In this document: positions 16,751 through 25,187 of the stretch, piece by piece
How the letters are laid out: each line of letters begins with the position of its first letter
Numbering within the stretch: the stretch's first letter is position 1
DNA from: Rhodanobacter sp. C06
GTDB lineage: Bacteria > Pseudomonadota > Gammaproteobacteria > Xanthomonadales > Rhodanobacteraceae
Assembly (NCBI RefSeq): GCF_002001105.1
Contig: NZ_MUNP01000041.1
Location: 1 to 64,000 of the forward strand
Reading direction: 5' to 3'
Length of the DNA stretch: 64,000 nucleotides
The notes under the pieces: generated by a model
What the model was told of the DNA's origin: nothing
What the model saw: the letters and a program-made list of their open reading frames with translations, nothing else
The model's database searches: none
Translations under genes and position numbers: made by a program

Positions 16751-17431
16751 TCAAAAACAGCTGGTGCTGTGCGAGCCCACGCCGTCGGCGCGGATGCGGC
16801 TGCGCCAGTCGAAGCCGCTGCGGTCGGTGACCAGGTCGAGCCAGTATTGCGGCGCGCTCTCGGTGCGTTCGGTGATGCGGGCAGGGAAGCCGGCGGCGAT
16901 CACGTCGGCGCGGCGCTTGCGCGCGTTGTCCTGGTCCCTGAACAGGCCCAGCGAGATCGTGTTGGGCTGGTCGCCGCCGCCCACCACGAAATAATCCTTG
17001 AGGCCGCGCGCGGCGAGCTGGCGGGTCAGCGCCAGCGCCTGCGCTCGGCTGCCCGGCGCGGGCAGGTAGACCCACCAGCTGTGCGACTGGGCGACCTGTT
17101 CCTGGCGCGAACGCATGCGTTGGGTCAGCGGCGTCAGCGCACTGCGGGCCTGCTGCAGGTCGTGCGGCGTGGCGAACGGCCCCAGCGTGAGGCAGCGCAG
17201 CTGGGCGGGTGCATTCGCATTCGCCGCGGCCGGTGCAGGAGCGGGCGCGGCGACGCTGTCGGCGACTGCCGCGGTGGCCGGCTGCGCGGGCAGTTCGGAG
17301 AGCAGGTGCAGTTCCGGCACGCCCGGATCGGTGGCCGGCGGCAAGTACGCGTACGGCTGGCCGAGCAGCAGCCACGCGGCGGCCACGATGTTGAGCATGA
17401 TCAGCAGCACGAACAGCAGTCGCAGGAACAT
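16751..17431 (-). CDS. SPOR domain-like membrane-anchored protein
   Basis: A 226-residue protein with an N-terminal signal-anchor (FLRLLFVLLIMLNIVAAAWLLLG). An Ala/Pro-rich periplasmic linker (about residues 45-78) follows, then a C-terminal SPOR-like domain. That domain runs from RCLTLGPFATPHDLQQARSAL to QPNTISLGLFRDQDNARKRR, with SWWVYLPAPGSRAQAL between. SPOR domains bind denuded peptidoglycan at division sites, but this one is divergent. It lies 33 bp downstream of coaX and is probably co-transcribed with birA-coaX. Confidence 0.75.
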   Translation of the reverse strand: MFLRLLFVLLIMLNIVAAAWLLLGQPYAYLPPATDPGVPELHLLSELPAQPATAAVADSVAAPAPAPAAANANAPAQLRCLTLGPFATPHDLQQARSALTPLTQRMRSRQEQVAQSHSWWVYLPAPGSRAQALALTRQLAARGLKDYFVVGGGDQPNTISLGLFRDQDNARKRRADVIAAGFPARITERTESAPQYWLDLVTDRSGFDWRSRIRADGVGSHSTSCF

Positions 17432-17464
17432 CGATCCCCCGTCATTTGCGCCAGTGGCGTCCGG

Positions 17465-18202
17465 CTATTGTGCCGCGACCCACACCGCCAAACCGTGCAG
17501 CACACTGTCGTGCGCGAGTTGCGCCGGTGTCGCGAGCAGGGGCAGCAGCGCTTCCGCGTCGCCGCCGCCCAGGCGCAGCGCGGGCGCGCCACCCAACGCC
17601 GGCGCCATGCGCGCCGCGAAGCGCTCGATCAGCGCCGCCGCCGCCAGCCAGCAGCCGGAAGCCACCGCGTCGGCGGTATTGTCCGCCGCCTCGACGACCG
17701 TGCCCGCATGCGCGGGCCGCACCTGCGCGGTGGCGCCGAGCAGGGACCGCTGCATCAGCCGCGGACCCGGCGCGATCAGGCCGCCGAGATGGCGGCCGTC
17801 GGCGGCCAGCGCATCCAGCGTGAGCGCGGTGCCCACGCCCGCCAGCACGCAGGGTGCGAGGCCATCGGCGCGGGCGGCGACCATCGCGAGGAAGCGGTCC
17901 ACGCCCAGCTTTTGCGGTTCGGCATAGGCGTTGCGCACGCCACAGGCTTCGGCCGGAGTGCGCAGCCAGAACGGCTCGTGCCCGAACGCGACGGCGACGC
18001 TGGCGGCGACCCGCGCCTCGCGCGGCGCGTCGACCACCGAGGCGCCGAATACCGCCGCCGGCTGTGGCAGGGACGACCACGCTTCGGCGAGTGCATCCGC
18101 CACGTTCTCGTTCCACGCCACCGCGCCGTTCGCGCGCCAGTCGGCGCCGTCGCGCAGCGCCCATTTCAGCCGGGTGTTGCCGAGGTCGAGCAGAAGTTTC
18201 AT
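17465..18202 (-). CDS. coaX: Type III pantothenate kinase
   Basis: A 245-residue ASKHA-fold kinase for the first step of CoA synthesis. The phosphate-1 motif is LLLDLGNTRLKWALRDG at the N-terminus. The central GVGTALTLDAL and GGLIAPGPRLMQRSLL segments are the phosphate-2 and pantothenate-binding regions. GVDRFLAM is the conserved type III motif. Its ATG overlaps the birA TGA by 4 nt (ATGA), the usual birA-coaX arrangement in this group. Confidence 0.95.
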   Translation of the reverse strand: MKLLLDLGNTRLKWALRDGADWRANGAVAWNENVADALAEAWSSLPQPAAVFGASVVDAPREARVAASVAVAFGHEPFWLRTPAEACGVRNAYAEPQKLGVDRFLAMVAARADGLAPCVLAGVGTALTLDALAADGRHLGGLIAPGPRLMQRSLLGATAQVRPAHAGTVVEAADNTADAVASGCWLAAAALIERFAARMAPALGGAPALRLGGGDAEALLPLLATPAQLAHDSVLHGLAVWVAAQ

Positions 18203-19188
18203 TTGCGACGCACCGTGATGTCGGCGCTGTCGATGTGCTGCAGTTCGCCGTCGGGCAGGCGCAGCAGAAGGGCGCCGCGGCTGTCCACGCCGGCGCCGAT
18301 CCCGTCGCGCTCGCCACCGGCGCCGCTGAGCCGCAGCGGCCGGTCGCGCAGCAGGTCGTGGCGGGCGTACTCGTCGGCGAAGGCGGCAAAGCCGTCGCGC
18401 TCGAACTGCGCGAGGCCCGCGGCCAGCGCGGCGATCAGCGCAGCCGCCGTGCGGTTGCGGTCCGGTGGCGTGCCGCCGGCCAGCGTGGCGAGATCGCAGG
18501 TGGGCTGGCCGGCCCGGGTGCGCAGCGCGTCGGTGAGGCGCAGGTTGAGGCCGATGCCGATGATGGCGGCGCACGGCCCCTGGTATTCGCCGCTGAGCTC
18601 GACCAGGATGCCGGCCAGCTTGCCGGGCGCGTGGCCGGGCGCGGCGGCCAGCACGTCGTTCGGCCATTTCAGGCCAGCGCCGGCGATGCCCAGCGATTTC
18701 AGCGTGCGCAGCACGATGACGCCGAGCGCCAGCGACAGCCCGGACAGCGCGGCGAAGCCGGTGTCGAAGCGTTTCAGGCAGGACAGGTAGAGGTTCAGGC
18801 CCGGCGGCGACAGCCAGGTGCGACCGCGGCGGCCGCGGCCAGCGCTCTGCGTCTCGGCCAGCACCATGGCGAGATCCGGCACCGCGGCACCGCGGCGCTG
18901 CAGTTCGCTGGAGGTGGAGTCCAGCTCCCAGTGCACCTCCAGCGCGCCCAGCCGCTTGGAGACGGTGGCGGGCAGGGCGGCGCGGATGCGCGCGGCGTCC
19001 AGCAGCTGGATCGGCCAGGGCAGGCGGTAGCCGCCCGCGCCGCCGGCCTCGATCGGCACGCCGCGCGCGCGCAGCGCCTCGATCTGTTTCCATATCGCGG
19101 CGCGGGTCACGCCGGCGCTGGCGGCCAGTTCGACGCCGGAAAGCGGGCTGCCCGCGGCCAGCTCGGCCAGCAGTTCGGCAGGCTGCAT
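18199..19188 (-). CDS. birA: Bifunctional biotin-[acetyl-CoA-carboxylase] ligase / biotin repressor
   Basis: A 329-residue protein with both BirA parts. An N-terminal winged helix (GVELAASAGVTRAAIWKQIEAL, residues about 17-40) is for DNA binding. The catalytic domain carries the biotinyl-5'-AMP loop (AGRGRRGRTWLSPPGLNLYLS), KWPNDVL and GKLAGILVEL. It makes biotinyl-AMP and biotinylates carboxylases; the helix-turn-helix suggests it also represses biotin genes. It is followed by coaX with a 4-nt overlap. Confidence 0.95.
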   Translation of the reverse strand: MQPAELLAELAAGSPLSGVELAASAGVTRAAIWKQIEALRARGVPIEAGGAGGYRLPWPIQLLDAARIRAALPATVSKRLGALEVHWELDSTSSELQRRGAAVPDLAMVLAETQSAGRGRRGRTWLSPPGLNLYLSCLKRFDTGFAALSGLSLALGVIVLRTLKSLGIAGAGLKWPNDVLAAAPGHAPGKLAGILVELSGEYQGPCAAIIGIGLNLRLTDALRTRAGQPTCDLATLAGGTPPDRNRTAAALIAALAAGLAQFERDGFAAFADEYARHDLLRDRPLRLSGAGGERDGIGAGVDSRGALLLRLPDGELQHIDSADITVRRK

Positions 19189-19370
19189 CAGCGGGCCGCC
19201 CGCAAGCCGGTCGGGGCGGCGATGGCGTGGCGGCGGCAGATAAAGGGGAAAGTCACACGCATCCGACGGATTCTAGCCGGGCGCCGCAGCCGGCGGCAGG
19301 GGCACTGGCAGCGCCGGTGCATTTCTGCGACTATCGACGGCCTCGCTTGTGGATCAAGGGGTTGCATGCC

Positions 19371-19724
19371 ATGAGTGCCAGACACTGGATGATCGGTTGC
19401 CTGATCGGCCTGGCCGGCATGGGCAGCGCCATGGCGACGGACATGGATGCCCGCGACATCACCACAGGCAGCCACGGTGCCGCCGACAGCAACGCCCGCG
19501 ACGCCGGCAGCACCAGCGGCGGCGACGCGCTGGGCCTCAACCGCGACTGCCCCTCGTCCCGGCATGGCAGCGACAACGAGACCAGCGACGCCAGCGACAC
19601 CGACAGCCGCGGTAGCGGCGGCGCGGCCGGCGGCAGCGAACGCGGCGGCCGCATCTCCGCCCCCGCCAGCGCACGGCCGGCTGCCCTGGGTTGGCAGTCG
19701 CTGGTGCCCGGTTCCATCCAGTAG
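19371..19724 (+). CDS. Small secreted low-complexity protein
   Basis: A 117-residue hypothetical protein. Residues 1-22 form a signal peptide (MSARHWMIGCLIGLAGMGSAMA) with a likely AMA|TD cleavage site. The mature part is Gly/Ser/Asp/Ala/Arg-rich and almost certainly disordered, with a single Cys (DCPSS) and a C-terminal LGWQSLVPGSIQ. No family is recognised. Its TAG stop is formed by the first bases of the GTAGGAGCGC repeat, so the present C-terminus may reflect repeat insertion. A longer in-frame start at 19227 is less likely because it would hide the signal peptide. Confidence 0.6.
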   Translation: MSARHWMIGCLIGLAGMGSAMATDMDARDITTGSHGAADSNARDAGSTSGGDALGLNRDCPSSRHGSDNETSDASDTDSRGSGGAAGGSERGGRISAPASARPAALGWQSLVPGSIQ

Positions 19725-19809
19725 GAGCGCACCCTGTGCGCGATGGCTCTGGTGTTGGCCAGCGCCAAAACCTGCAACCAAAGCATTCGCGCACAGGGTG
19801 CGCGCCTAC
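19721..19809. repeat. GTAGGAGCGC-type inverted repeat between convergent genes
   Basis: An 89-bp element with near-identical inverted ends GTAGGAGCGCACCCTGTGCGCGA and TCGCGCACAGGGTGCGCGCCTAC. The left end supplies the TAG of the secreted-protein gene and the right end supplies the TAG (as CTA) of the histidine kinase gene. Same family as 6942-7011. Confidence 0.85.
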
Positions 19810-21233
19810 TCTGGCGGCAGCGTCACGCTGAAGCGCGCACCGCCCAGGTCGGGCGATCGATCCACCGTCAACTCGCCGCGGTAGGCGCGCACGATGTCCT
19901 GCACGATGGACAGGCCGATGCCGTGGCCCTGCACGCGCTCGTCGCCGCGCACGCCGCGTTGCAGCACCTTCTCGATCTTGTCCGCGGCGATGCCGGGGCC
20001 GTCGTCCTCCACGCTAATCAGCAGGCCGGGACGGCCGCGGCCGGGCTGCGGCTGCTTCTGCACCACCAGCAGCACGTGGTGGCGCGTCCACTTGAACGCG
20101 TTCTCCAGCAGGTTGCCCATCAATTCAAGCAGGTCGTTCAACTCGCCGTGGAAGGAGGCGCCGTCGGCGATGTCGAATTCGCACAGCACGTTCTTCGCGG
20201 CGTAAACCTTCTCCAGGCTCTGCACCAGGTCCTCGGCGTGGCTGGCGATCGGCACCGCGATGGCGAAGGTCTGGCGGCCCGAGGTGGCGGCGCGCGCCAG
20301 CTGGTAGGCGACCAACTCGTCCATGCGACGCACCTGGTCGAGCACGCCGCGGCGGGTGGATTCGTCGCTGGCCGATTCCAGCTGCGAGCGGATCACCGCC
20401 AGCGGCGTCTTCAAGCTGTGCGCGAGGTCGGCGAGGGTGTGGCGGTAGCGCGTGCGCTGTTCGCGCTCGCTGTCGATGAAGGCGTTGATGCGCTCGGTGA
20501 GGCCGGTCAGCTCCAGCGGGTACTGGCTGTCCAGGTGGTCGCTGTCGCCGCGCTCGACCTGGCTCATCTCGCTGGCCACCTTGCGCAGCGGGGTGAGGCT
20601 CCAGCGCAGCAGCAGCAGCTGCAGCACGATCAGCATCACGCCCAGCACCGACAGCCACAGCGCCAGCGTGCGCCGGTACACCGCGTTCTCGCCTTCGAGC
20701 TGCTGCTCGGTCTGCGCCACCATGATGGTGGCGGGGGTGGACTTGCGGCCCGGGAAGTCGAACGCGACGCCGATCGCGTAGTAGTAGAGCCGGCCCATGC
20801 GGGTGTCGACGGGGCCGGTGAACACTTGTTCGCCCGCCGGCAGCGGCTTGAGGAAGCGGAAGTCGTGGCCGATCGCCGAGGTGGATTCCCAGTGGTAGCC
20901 GTCCGGCCCCAGGATGACCGCGTACAGGCCGGAGCCGGGCTGGGAGAACTTCTGCGGCGGCGAGTCGGGCGGCAGCAGGCGGCCGTCGCGGTTGGCGTCA
21001 GTGTGGGTGATGATGTCGGTGATCGCGGCGTCGCGCAGCTGGCCCTGCAGGTTGTTCAGCGCACTCTGCTGCTTGGTGACGGACATGACCACGCCGACCA
21101 GGCCAAGGAAGGCGGCCAGCACGAAGCCGGTGGTGATGGCCGAGCGCGCCGCCAGCGAAAGCGGGCGGCGCGCCGCGGGTTCACTCGTCGTCGCCGTCGG
21201 TGCGGGGGATGGCAAAGCGGTATCCGCGTCCAC
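19806..21233 (-). CDS. PhoQ-like sensor histidine kinase with EF-hand-like loop
   Basis: A 475-residue inner-membrane kinase. TM1 lies at about 33-51, the periplasmic sensor at about 52-195 and TM2 at about 198-217. A HAMP-like segment (RWSLTPLRKVASEM) follows, then an H-box with the autophosphorylated His in LADLAHSLKTPLAVIRSQ. The ATPase has N-box LMGNLLENAFKWT, and EDDGPGIAADK and HGIGLSIVQDI. The sensor contains residues 79-90 (DANRDGRLLPPD), a complete EF-hand loop pattern that could bind calcium. It overlaps the response-regulator gene by 53 nt and is last in the PepSY-regulator-kinase operon. PhoQ-like by its kinase core; the signal is not established. Confidence 0.92.
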   Translation of the reverse strand: MDADTALPSPAPTATTSEPAARRPLSLAARSAITTGFVLAAFLGLVGVVMSVTKQQSALNNLQGQLRDAAITDIITHTDANRDGRLLPPDSPPQKFSQPGSGLYAVILGPDGYHWESTSAIGHDFRFLKPLPAGEQVFTGPVDTRMGRLYYYAIGVAFDFPGRKSTPATIMVAQTEQQLEGENAVYRRTLALWLSVLGVMLIVLQLLLLRWSLTPLRKVASEMSQVERGDSDHLDSQYPLELTGLTERINAFIDSEREQRTRYRHTLADLAHSLKTPLAVIRSQLESASDESTRRGVLDQVRRMDELVAYQLARAATSGRQTFAIAVPIASHAEDLVQSLEKVYAAKNVLCEFDIADGASFHGELNDLLELMGNLLENAFKWTRHHVLLVVQKQPQPGRGRPGLLISVEDDGPGIAADKIEKVLQRGVRGDERVQGHGIGLSIVQDIVRAYRGELTVDRSPDLGGARFSVTLPPE

Positions 21234-21873
21234 GCACGGTCTCGATGGGCTTGAGGGCGCCTTCCGGGTCCAGCTTGCGGCGCAGGCGGCCGATGAAGAC
21301 TTCCAGCACGTTGGAGTCGCGGTCGAAGTCCTGCTGGTAGATGTGCTCGGTGAGATCGGCCTTGGAGACCAGTTCGCCGGCGTGCAGCATCAGGTATTCC
21401 AGCACCTTGTACTCGTAGCTGGTGAGGTCGACGATCTTGCCTTCCACCGTCACCGTCTGCGCGGTAGTGTCGAGCTTGATCGGGCCGCAGGCCAGCACCG
21501 GCTTGGACCAGCCGCTGGCGCGGCGCACCAGCGCGTTGATGCGCGCCAGCAGTTCCTCGACGTGGAACGGCTTGACCAGGTAGTCGTCGGCGCCCTGCTT
21601 GAGGCCTTCCACCTTGTCCTGCCAGCCGCCGCGCGCGGTGAGGATCAGCACCGGGTAGCGCTGGCCGTGCTCACGCAGCGCCTTGATCAGCTCCATGCCG
21701 GACATCTTCGGCAGGCCCAGGTCGATGATGGCAAGGTCGAACGGCACTTCGCGGCCGAGGTAGAGCGCTTCTTCGCCATCCTGCGCCGCGTCGACGGCAA
21801 AGCCGTCGCGCTTCAGTCGTGCCGCCAGCGTCTCGCGCAGCGGGGCCTCGTCTTCCACCAAGAGGATGCGCAT
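21181..21873 (-). CDS. OmpR/PhoP-family response regulator
   Basis: A 230-residue two-domain regulator. The receiver (residues 1-118) has the acidic pair DE at 8-9, phospho-acceptor Asp in LAIIDLGLPKMSG and the Lys in VKPFHVEELL. The C-terminal winged helix of OmpR type includes LTSYEYKVLEYLMLHAGELV and DSNVLEVFIGRLRRKLDP. The start at 21873 shares one base with the preceding PepSY stop (TGATG), so translation is coupled. It is the cognate partner of the overlapping PhoQ-like kinase. Confidence 0.95.
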   Translation of the reverse strand: MRILLVEDEAPLRETLAARLKRDGFAVDAAQDGEEALYLGREVPFDLAIIDLGLPKMSGMELIKALREHGQRYPVLILTARGGWQDKVEGLKQGADDYLVKPFHVEELLARINALVRRASGWSKPVLACGPIKLDTTAQTVTVEGKIVDLTSYEYKVLEYLMLHAGELVSKADLTEHIYQQDFDRDSNVLEVFIGRLRRKLDPEGALKPIETVRGRGYRFAIPRTDGDDE

Positions 21874-22199
21874 CAGTGTTTCTCCTTGCCGCCGGGACGC
21901 CGGGCGGGCGGGTTGCGGGTTGACGGGGAGGTTGGCCGGATACTGTCGCCGCCGCTGGCGGGTATCGTCATCACCCGCACGTGGCCCTGTGGCGTCAGCA
22001 CCTTGACGCGGTACTCGGTGCGGCGGTCCCGGCGCACCGAGTCGGCCGACAGCACCTGGCCGTTGGTTTCCTGCTGTGCCCGGCTCACGGCCTCGCCGAG
22101 GCTGAGGTCCTTGGACTTGGCCTGCGCCCATGCCGCGGGGCTTGCACCCAGCACCAGCGCCAACGGCATGAGCAGCGGGAGGATTCGGTTGGCCTTCAT
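21873..22199 (-). CDS. Small periplasmic PepSY-like protein
   Basis: A 108-residue exported protein. A signal peptide covers about residues 1-26 (KANRILPLLMPLALVLGASPAAWA). A short PepSY-like segment follows: LGEAVSRAQQETNGQVLSAD, then YRVKVLTPQGHVRVMTIP. The C-terminal tail is Pro/Arg/Lys-rich. PepSY proteins next to PhoPQ-type systems are often modulators or targets of the pathway (general knowledge). First gene of the three-gene operon. The start at 22199 is favoured by GAAG 7 nt upstream; ATG 22205 is the alternative. Confidence 0.8.
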   Translation of the reverse strand: MKANRILPLLMPLALVLGASPAAWAQAKSKDLSLGEAVSRAQQETNGQVLSADSVRRDRRTEYRVKVLTPQGHVRVMTIPASGGDSIRPTSPSTRNPPARRPGGKEKH

Positions 22200-22281
22200 C
22201 GGCATGCTTCGACCACGATCTGTCTCAGGCCGTTCAGTTTGGGCGAGCAGGGCTGAATAGTGACCGGACGGGCGGTCGCTG

Positions 22282-23280
<999 letters not shown>

Positions 23281-23341
23281 GACGCCGCCATTGTCGTCGA
23301 TTGCGGACGTCAGCGTGTACCTCGCGCCTTTGCCGCCCGCG

Positions 23342-23908
23342 TCATGACGATCGACCGATCCGCAGTCCGGGAGCCTTGAAATCGATTCGCGCCGGGAGCG
23401 GCAGCTTTCGCGATTCCTTGTCGAGCAAGGTGGCGTTGCCGTATTTCAATCGCACGCCGATGTCGACGTCGCCGGCGCCTACCGCGGTGATCCGGCCATC
23501 GGCGATCAACAAGGCCGCGCTGCGGAAACTGGCTGCCAGTTCGAGCGTGAAACGTAGCGACGCGCATTGGGCCGGATCGATCGTGACCTCCAGCACCGGG
23601 TGGACGGTCTTCACGAAGCTGTGCCTGGCCAGATACACGATGGACCGCTCGCCAGGCGGGTGCCTGGCCGGATCCGAATATTCCTGCAACTTCTCCGCCA
23701 TGCACCAACCCTGCGCCAGCAACTCGAATACATCGCAGTCGAGCACGCTGCGCACCGCATCGGTGGCTTCCGAGCCGATGAACCCCCACGCCAGCTTGCG
23801 TGGATCGATGCGCGAATCCTTGCTGAGCTCCTGCTTCATCACGCTGTCCATGCGCGGGAGCGAAGCCGGCAACAGATTGCGCACCGGGTAGCCGCTGGAC
23901 TCAGTCAT
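23342..23908 (-). CDS. Hypothetical protein, last gene of the CIS operon
   Basis: A 188-residue protein I do not recognise. It has no signal peptide or membrane helix and looks mixed alpha/beta. Recognisable stretches are LAWGFIGSEATDAVRSVLDC, ELLAQGWCMAEKLQEY and a beta-rich C-terminal half (VHPVLEVTIDPAQCASLRF; LLIADGRITAVGAGDVDIG). ATG 23908 overlaps the stop of the PASTA gene by 8 nt, so it is almost certainly co-translated with it. The pairing suggests a cytoplasmic partner of that membrane protein (inference). Alternative starts further upstream lie inside the PASTA gene. Confidence 0.7.
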   Translation of the reverse strand: MTESSGYPVRNLLPASLPRMDSVMKQELSKDSRIDPRKLAWGFIGSEATDAVRSVLDCDVFELLAQGWCMAEKLQEYSDPARHPPGERSIVYLARHSFVKTVHPVLEVTIDPAQCASLRFTLELAASFRSAALLIADGRITAVGAGDVDIGVRLKYGNATLLDKESRKLPLPARIDFKAPGLRIGRSS

Positions 23909-25115
23909 GTTGGATCTCCTGCCGCTCGATCGACACCGGGTCGGTGAAACGCACCTCACCCGGGTGCAAGGATGCCCGCAGCGCCAATGTCCGCCCGATT
24001 GACGGGGTCGCACCGACAAGCTGCGTTCCGCCATCGTGTGTCAGCGATGGACGGATGTGCAGCACTGCGCGCGTATAGGCCAGCCGTCGCTTTGCACGGA
24101 CATGCCTGAGCAGCAGTCCGGCTGCGAAACCCAGGATCAGCAACGGGATCACGACGAGACCCGTCACTGACAACCACGCGTACGGCCACCACAGCAGCAC
24201 CATCGTCCCCCGCGGGACATGACTTCCTGCTGGCGGATCCTGTCGGGATATGCGACCCGTCCCGGCGAGTGACAACTCGGGAATCGGTTTGCCTGCGGTC
24301 AAGCTGGCCTTCCGAAGAATCACCAGCGCATCAGATGGAATCACGCCTGTCACGGATGGCACGCTCGCCATGTGCGGCAGCGGAGGCTGGGGCGGAGGTG
24401 GGGGCGACGGTCGCTTGCCGAGCGATGTCCAGTAGGTGACGGGCGTGTCCTGCAGGACCCTCTTTTCCGCCGGGGGATCGGTGTGACTGACACTGCCGAC
24501 AGGCTCTTCGCTGAATTCACTGCCCCCTGGGATCGGGACAAGGTGCCTCCCATTGATGGCCTCCACCGCGCTGGCTACTGCATACCCGCGGACCAGGGGT
24601 ACGGTGGTCATCGCCTGCTTCTTAGGCTTCGGACCCATGGTTGCAATCGCAGCTGGCGGAACAATGCCTTCCGAAGGGGGTTTCGGGCCAGGACCCGTCG
24701 AGACGAACAGCGTTACTTGCGTGCTCGACGGCAGTTGGGTGTCTGCAGGCGGATCCGAGCTAGACACTACGCCGCTTGGTAAATCGCTCGGCTGCCGCAC
24801 TGCTTTCGCAGGACCGCGATCGGCCCGTTTGAAGCTGCCTTCGACGATATCAAGGGTGCATCCCCTCACATGGGGCATGTAGCGTTGACGCAGCCTCGCA
24901 ATGAGCGTGGCGGGCTGGCAGTCTGCCTGTGCATCGTTTGTTGCTGGTGGTTGTTGAAGCAACGCCGGCACCGGATGCATGGCTGCATCGTCAAGCGGCC
25001 GCGTCGGGTTCGTCGGTTGCGCCAGCAACGGCAACTTCGGCGTCAGCATGAGCAGCGCCGCCAGCGCAATGGCTGGGTAGCTCGCTGCTTTCGTTGTCGT
25101 TTGTTCGCGCCGCAT
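23901..25115 (-). CDS. PASTA-repeat membrane protein of the CIS operon
   Basis: A 404-residue protein. An N-terminal hydrophobic segment (about residues 14-34) is a signal peptide or anchor. Three PASTA-like repeats follow in an exported region, each ending in a DPPA turn (SSSDPPADTQLP, SHTDPPAEKRVL, RQDPPAGSHVPRG) and separated by Pro-rich linkers. Next come a C-terminal membrane helix (LVVIPLLILGFAAGLLL) and a basic tail of about 75 residues, presumably cytoplasmic. PASTA domains commonly bind peptidoglycan stem peptides. It could tether the injection machine to the envelope (inference). AAGGAC lies 5 nt before ATG 25115, deciding this start over 25181. Confidence 0.8.
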   Translation of the reverse strand: MRREQTTTKAASYPAIALAALLMLTPKLPLLAQPTNPTRPLDDAAMHPVPALLQQPPATNDAQADCQPATLIARLRQRYMPHVRGCTLDIVEGSFKRADRGPAKAVRQPSDLPSGVVSSSDPPADTQLPSSTQVTLFVSTGPGPKPPSEGIVPPAAIATMGPKPKKQAMTTVPLVRGYAVASAVEAINGRHLVPIPGGSEFSEEPVGSVSHTDPPAEKRVLQDTPVTYWTSLGKRPSPPPPPQPPLPHMASVPSVTGVIPSDALVILRKASLTAGKPIPELSLAGTGRISRQDPPAGSHVPRGTMVLLWWPYAWLSVTGLVVIPLLILGFAAGLLLRHVRAKRRLAYTRAVLHIRPSLTHDGGTQLVGATPSIGRTLALRASLHPGEVRFTDPVSIERQEIQHD

Positions 25116-25187
25116 GCTGTCCTTGCCCCTTGGCTGCAAGACTCGCTCATCGGGCACCGCCCAGACCGTTCCGTCGGTCATCCGCAG

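Noticed and set aside
21181-21233. Frameshift between response regulator and kinase genes
   Set aside because: Both products are full-length with intact motifs. The 53-bp overlap is simply a long kinase N-terminus or a later start.
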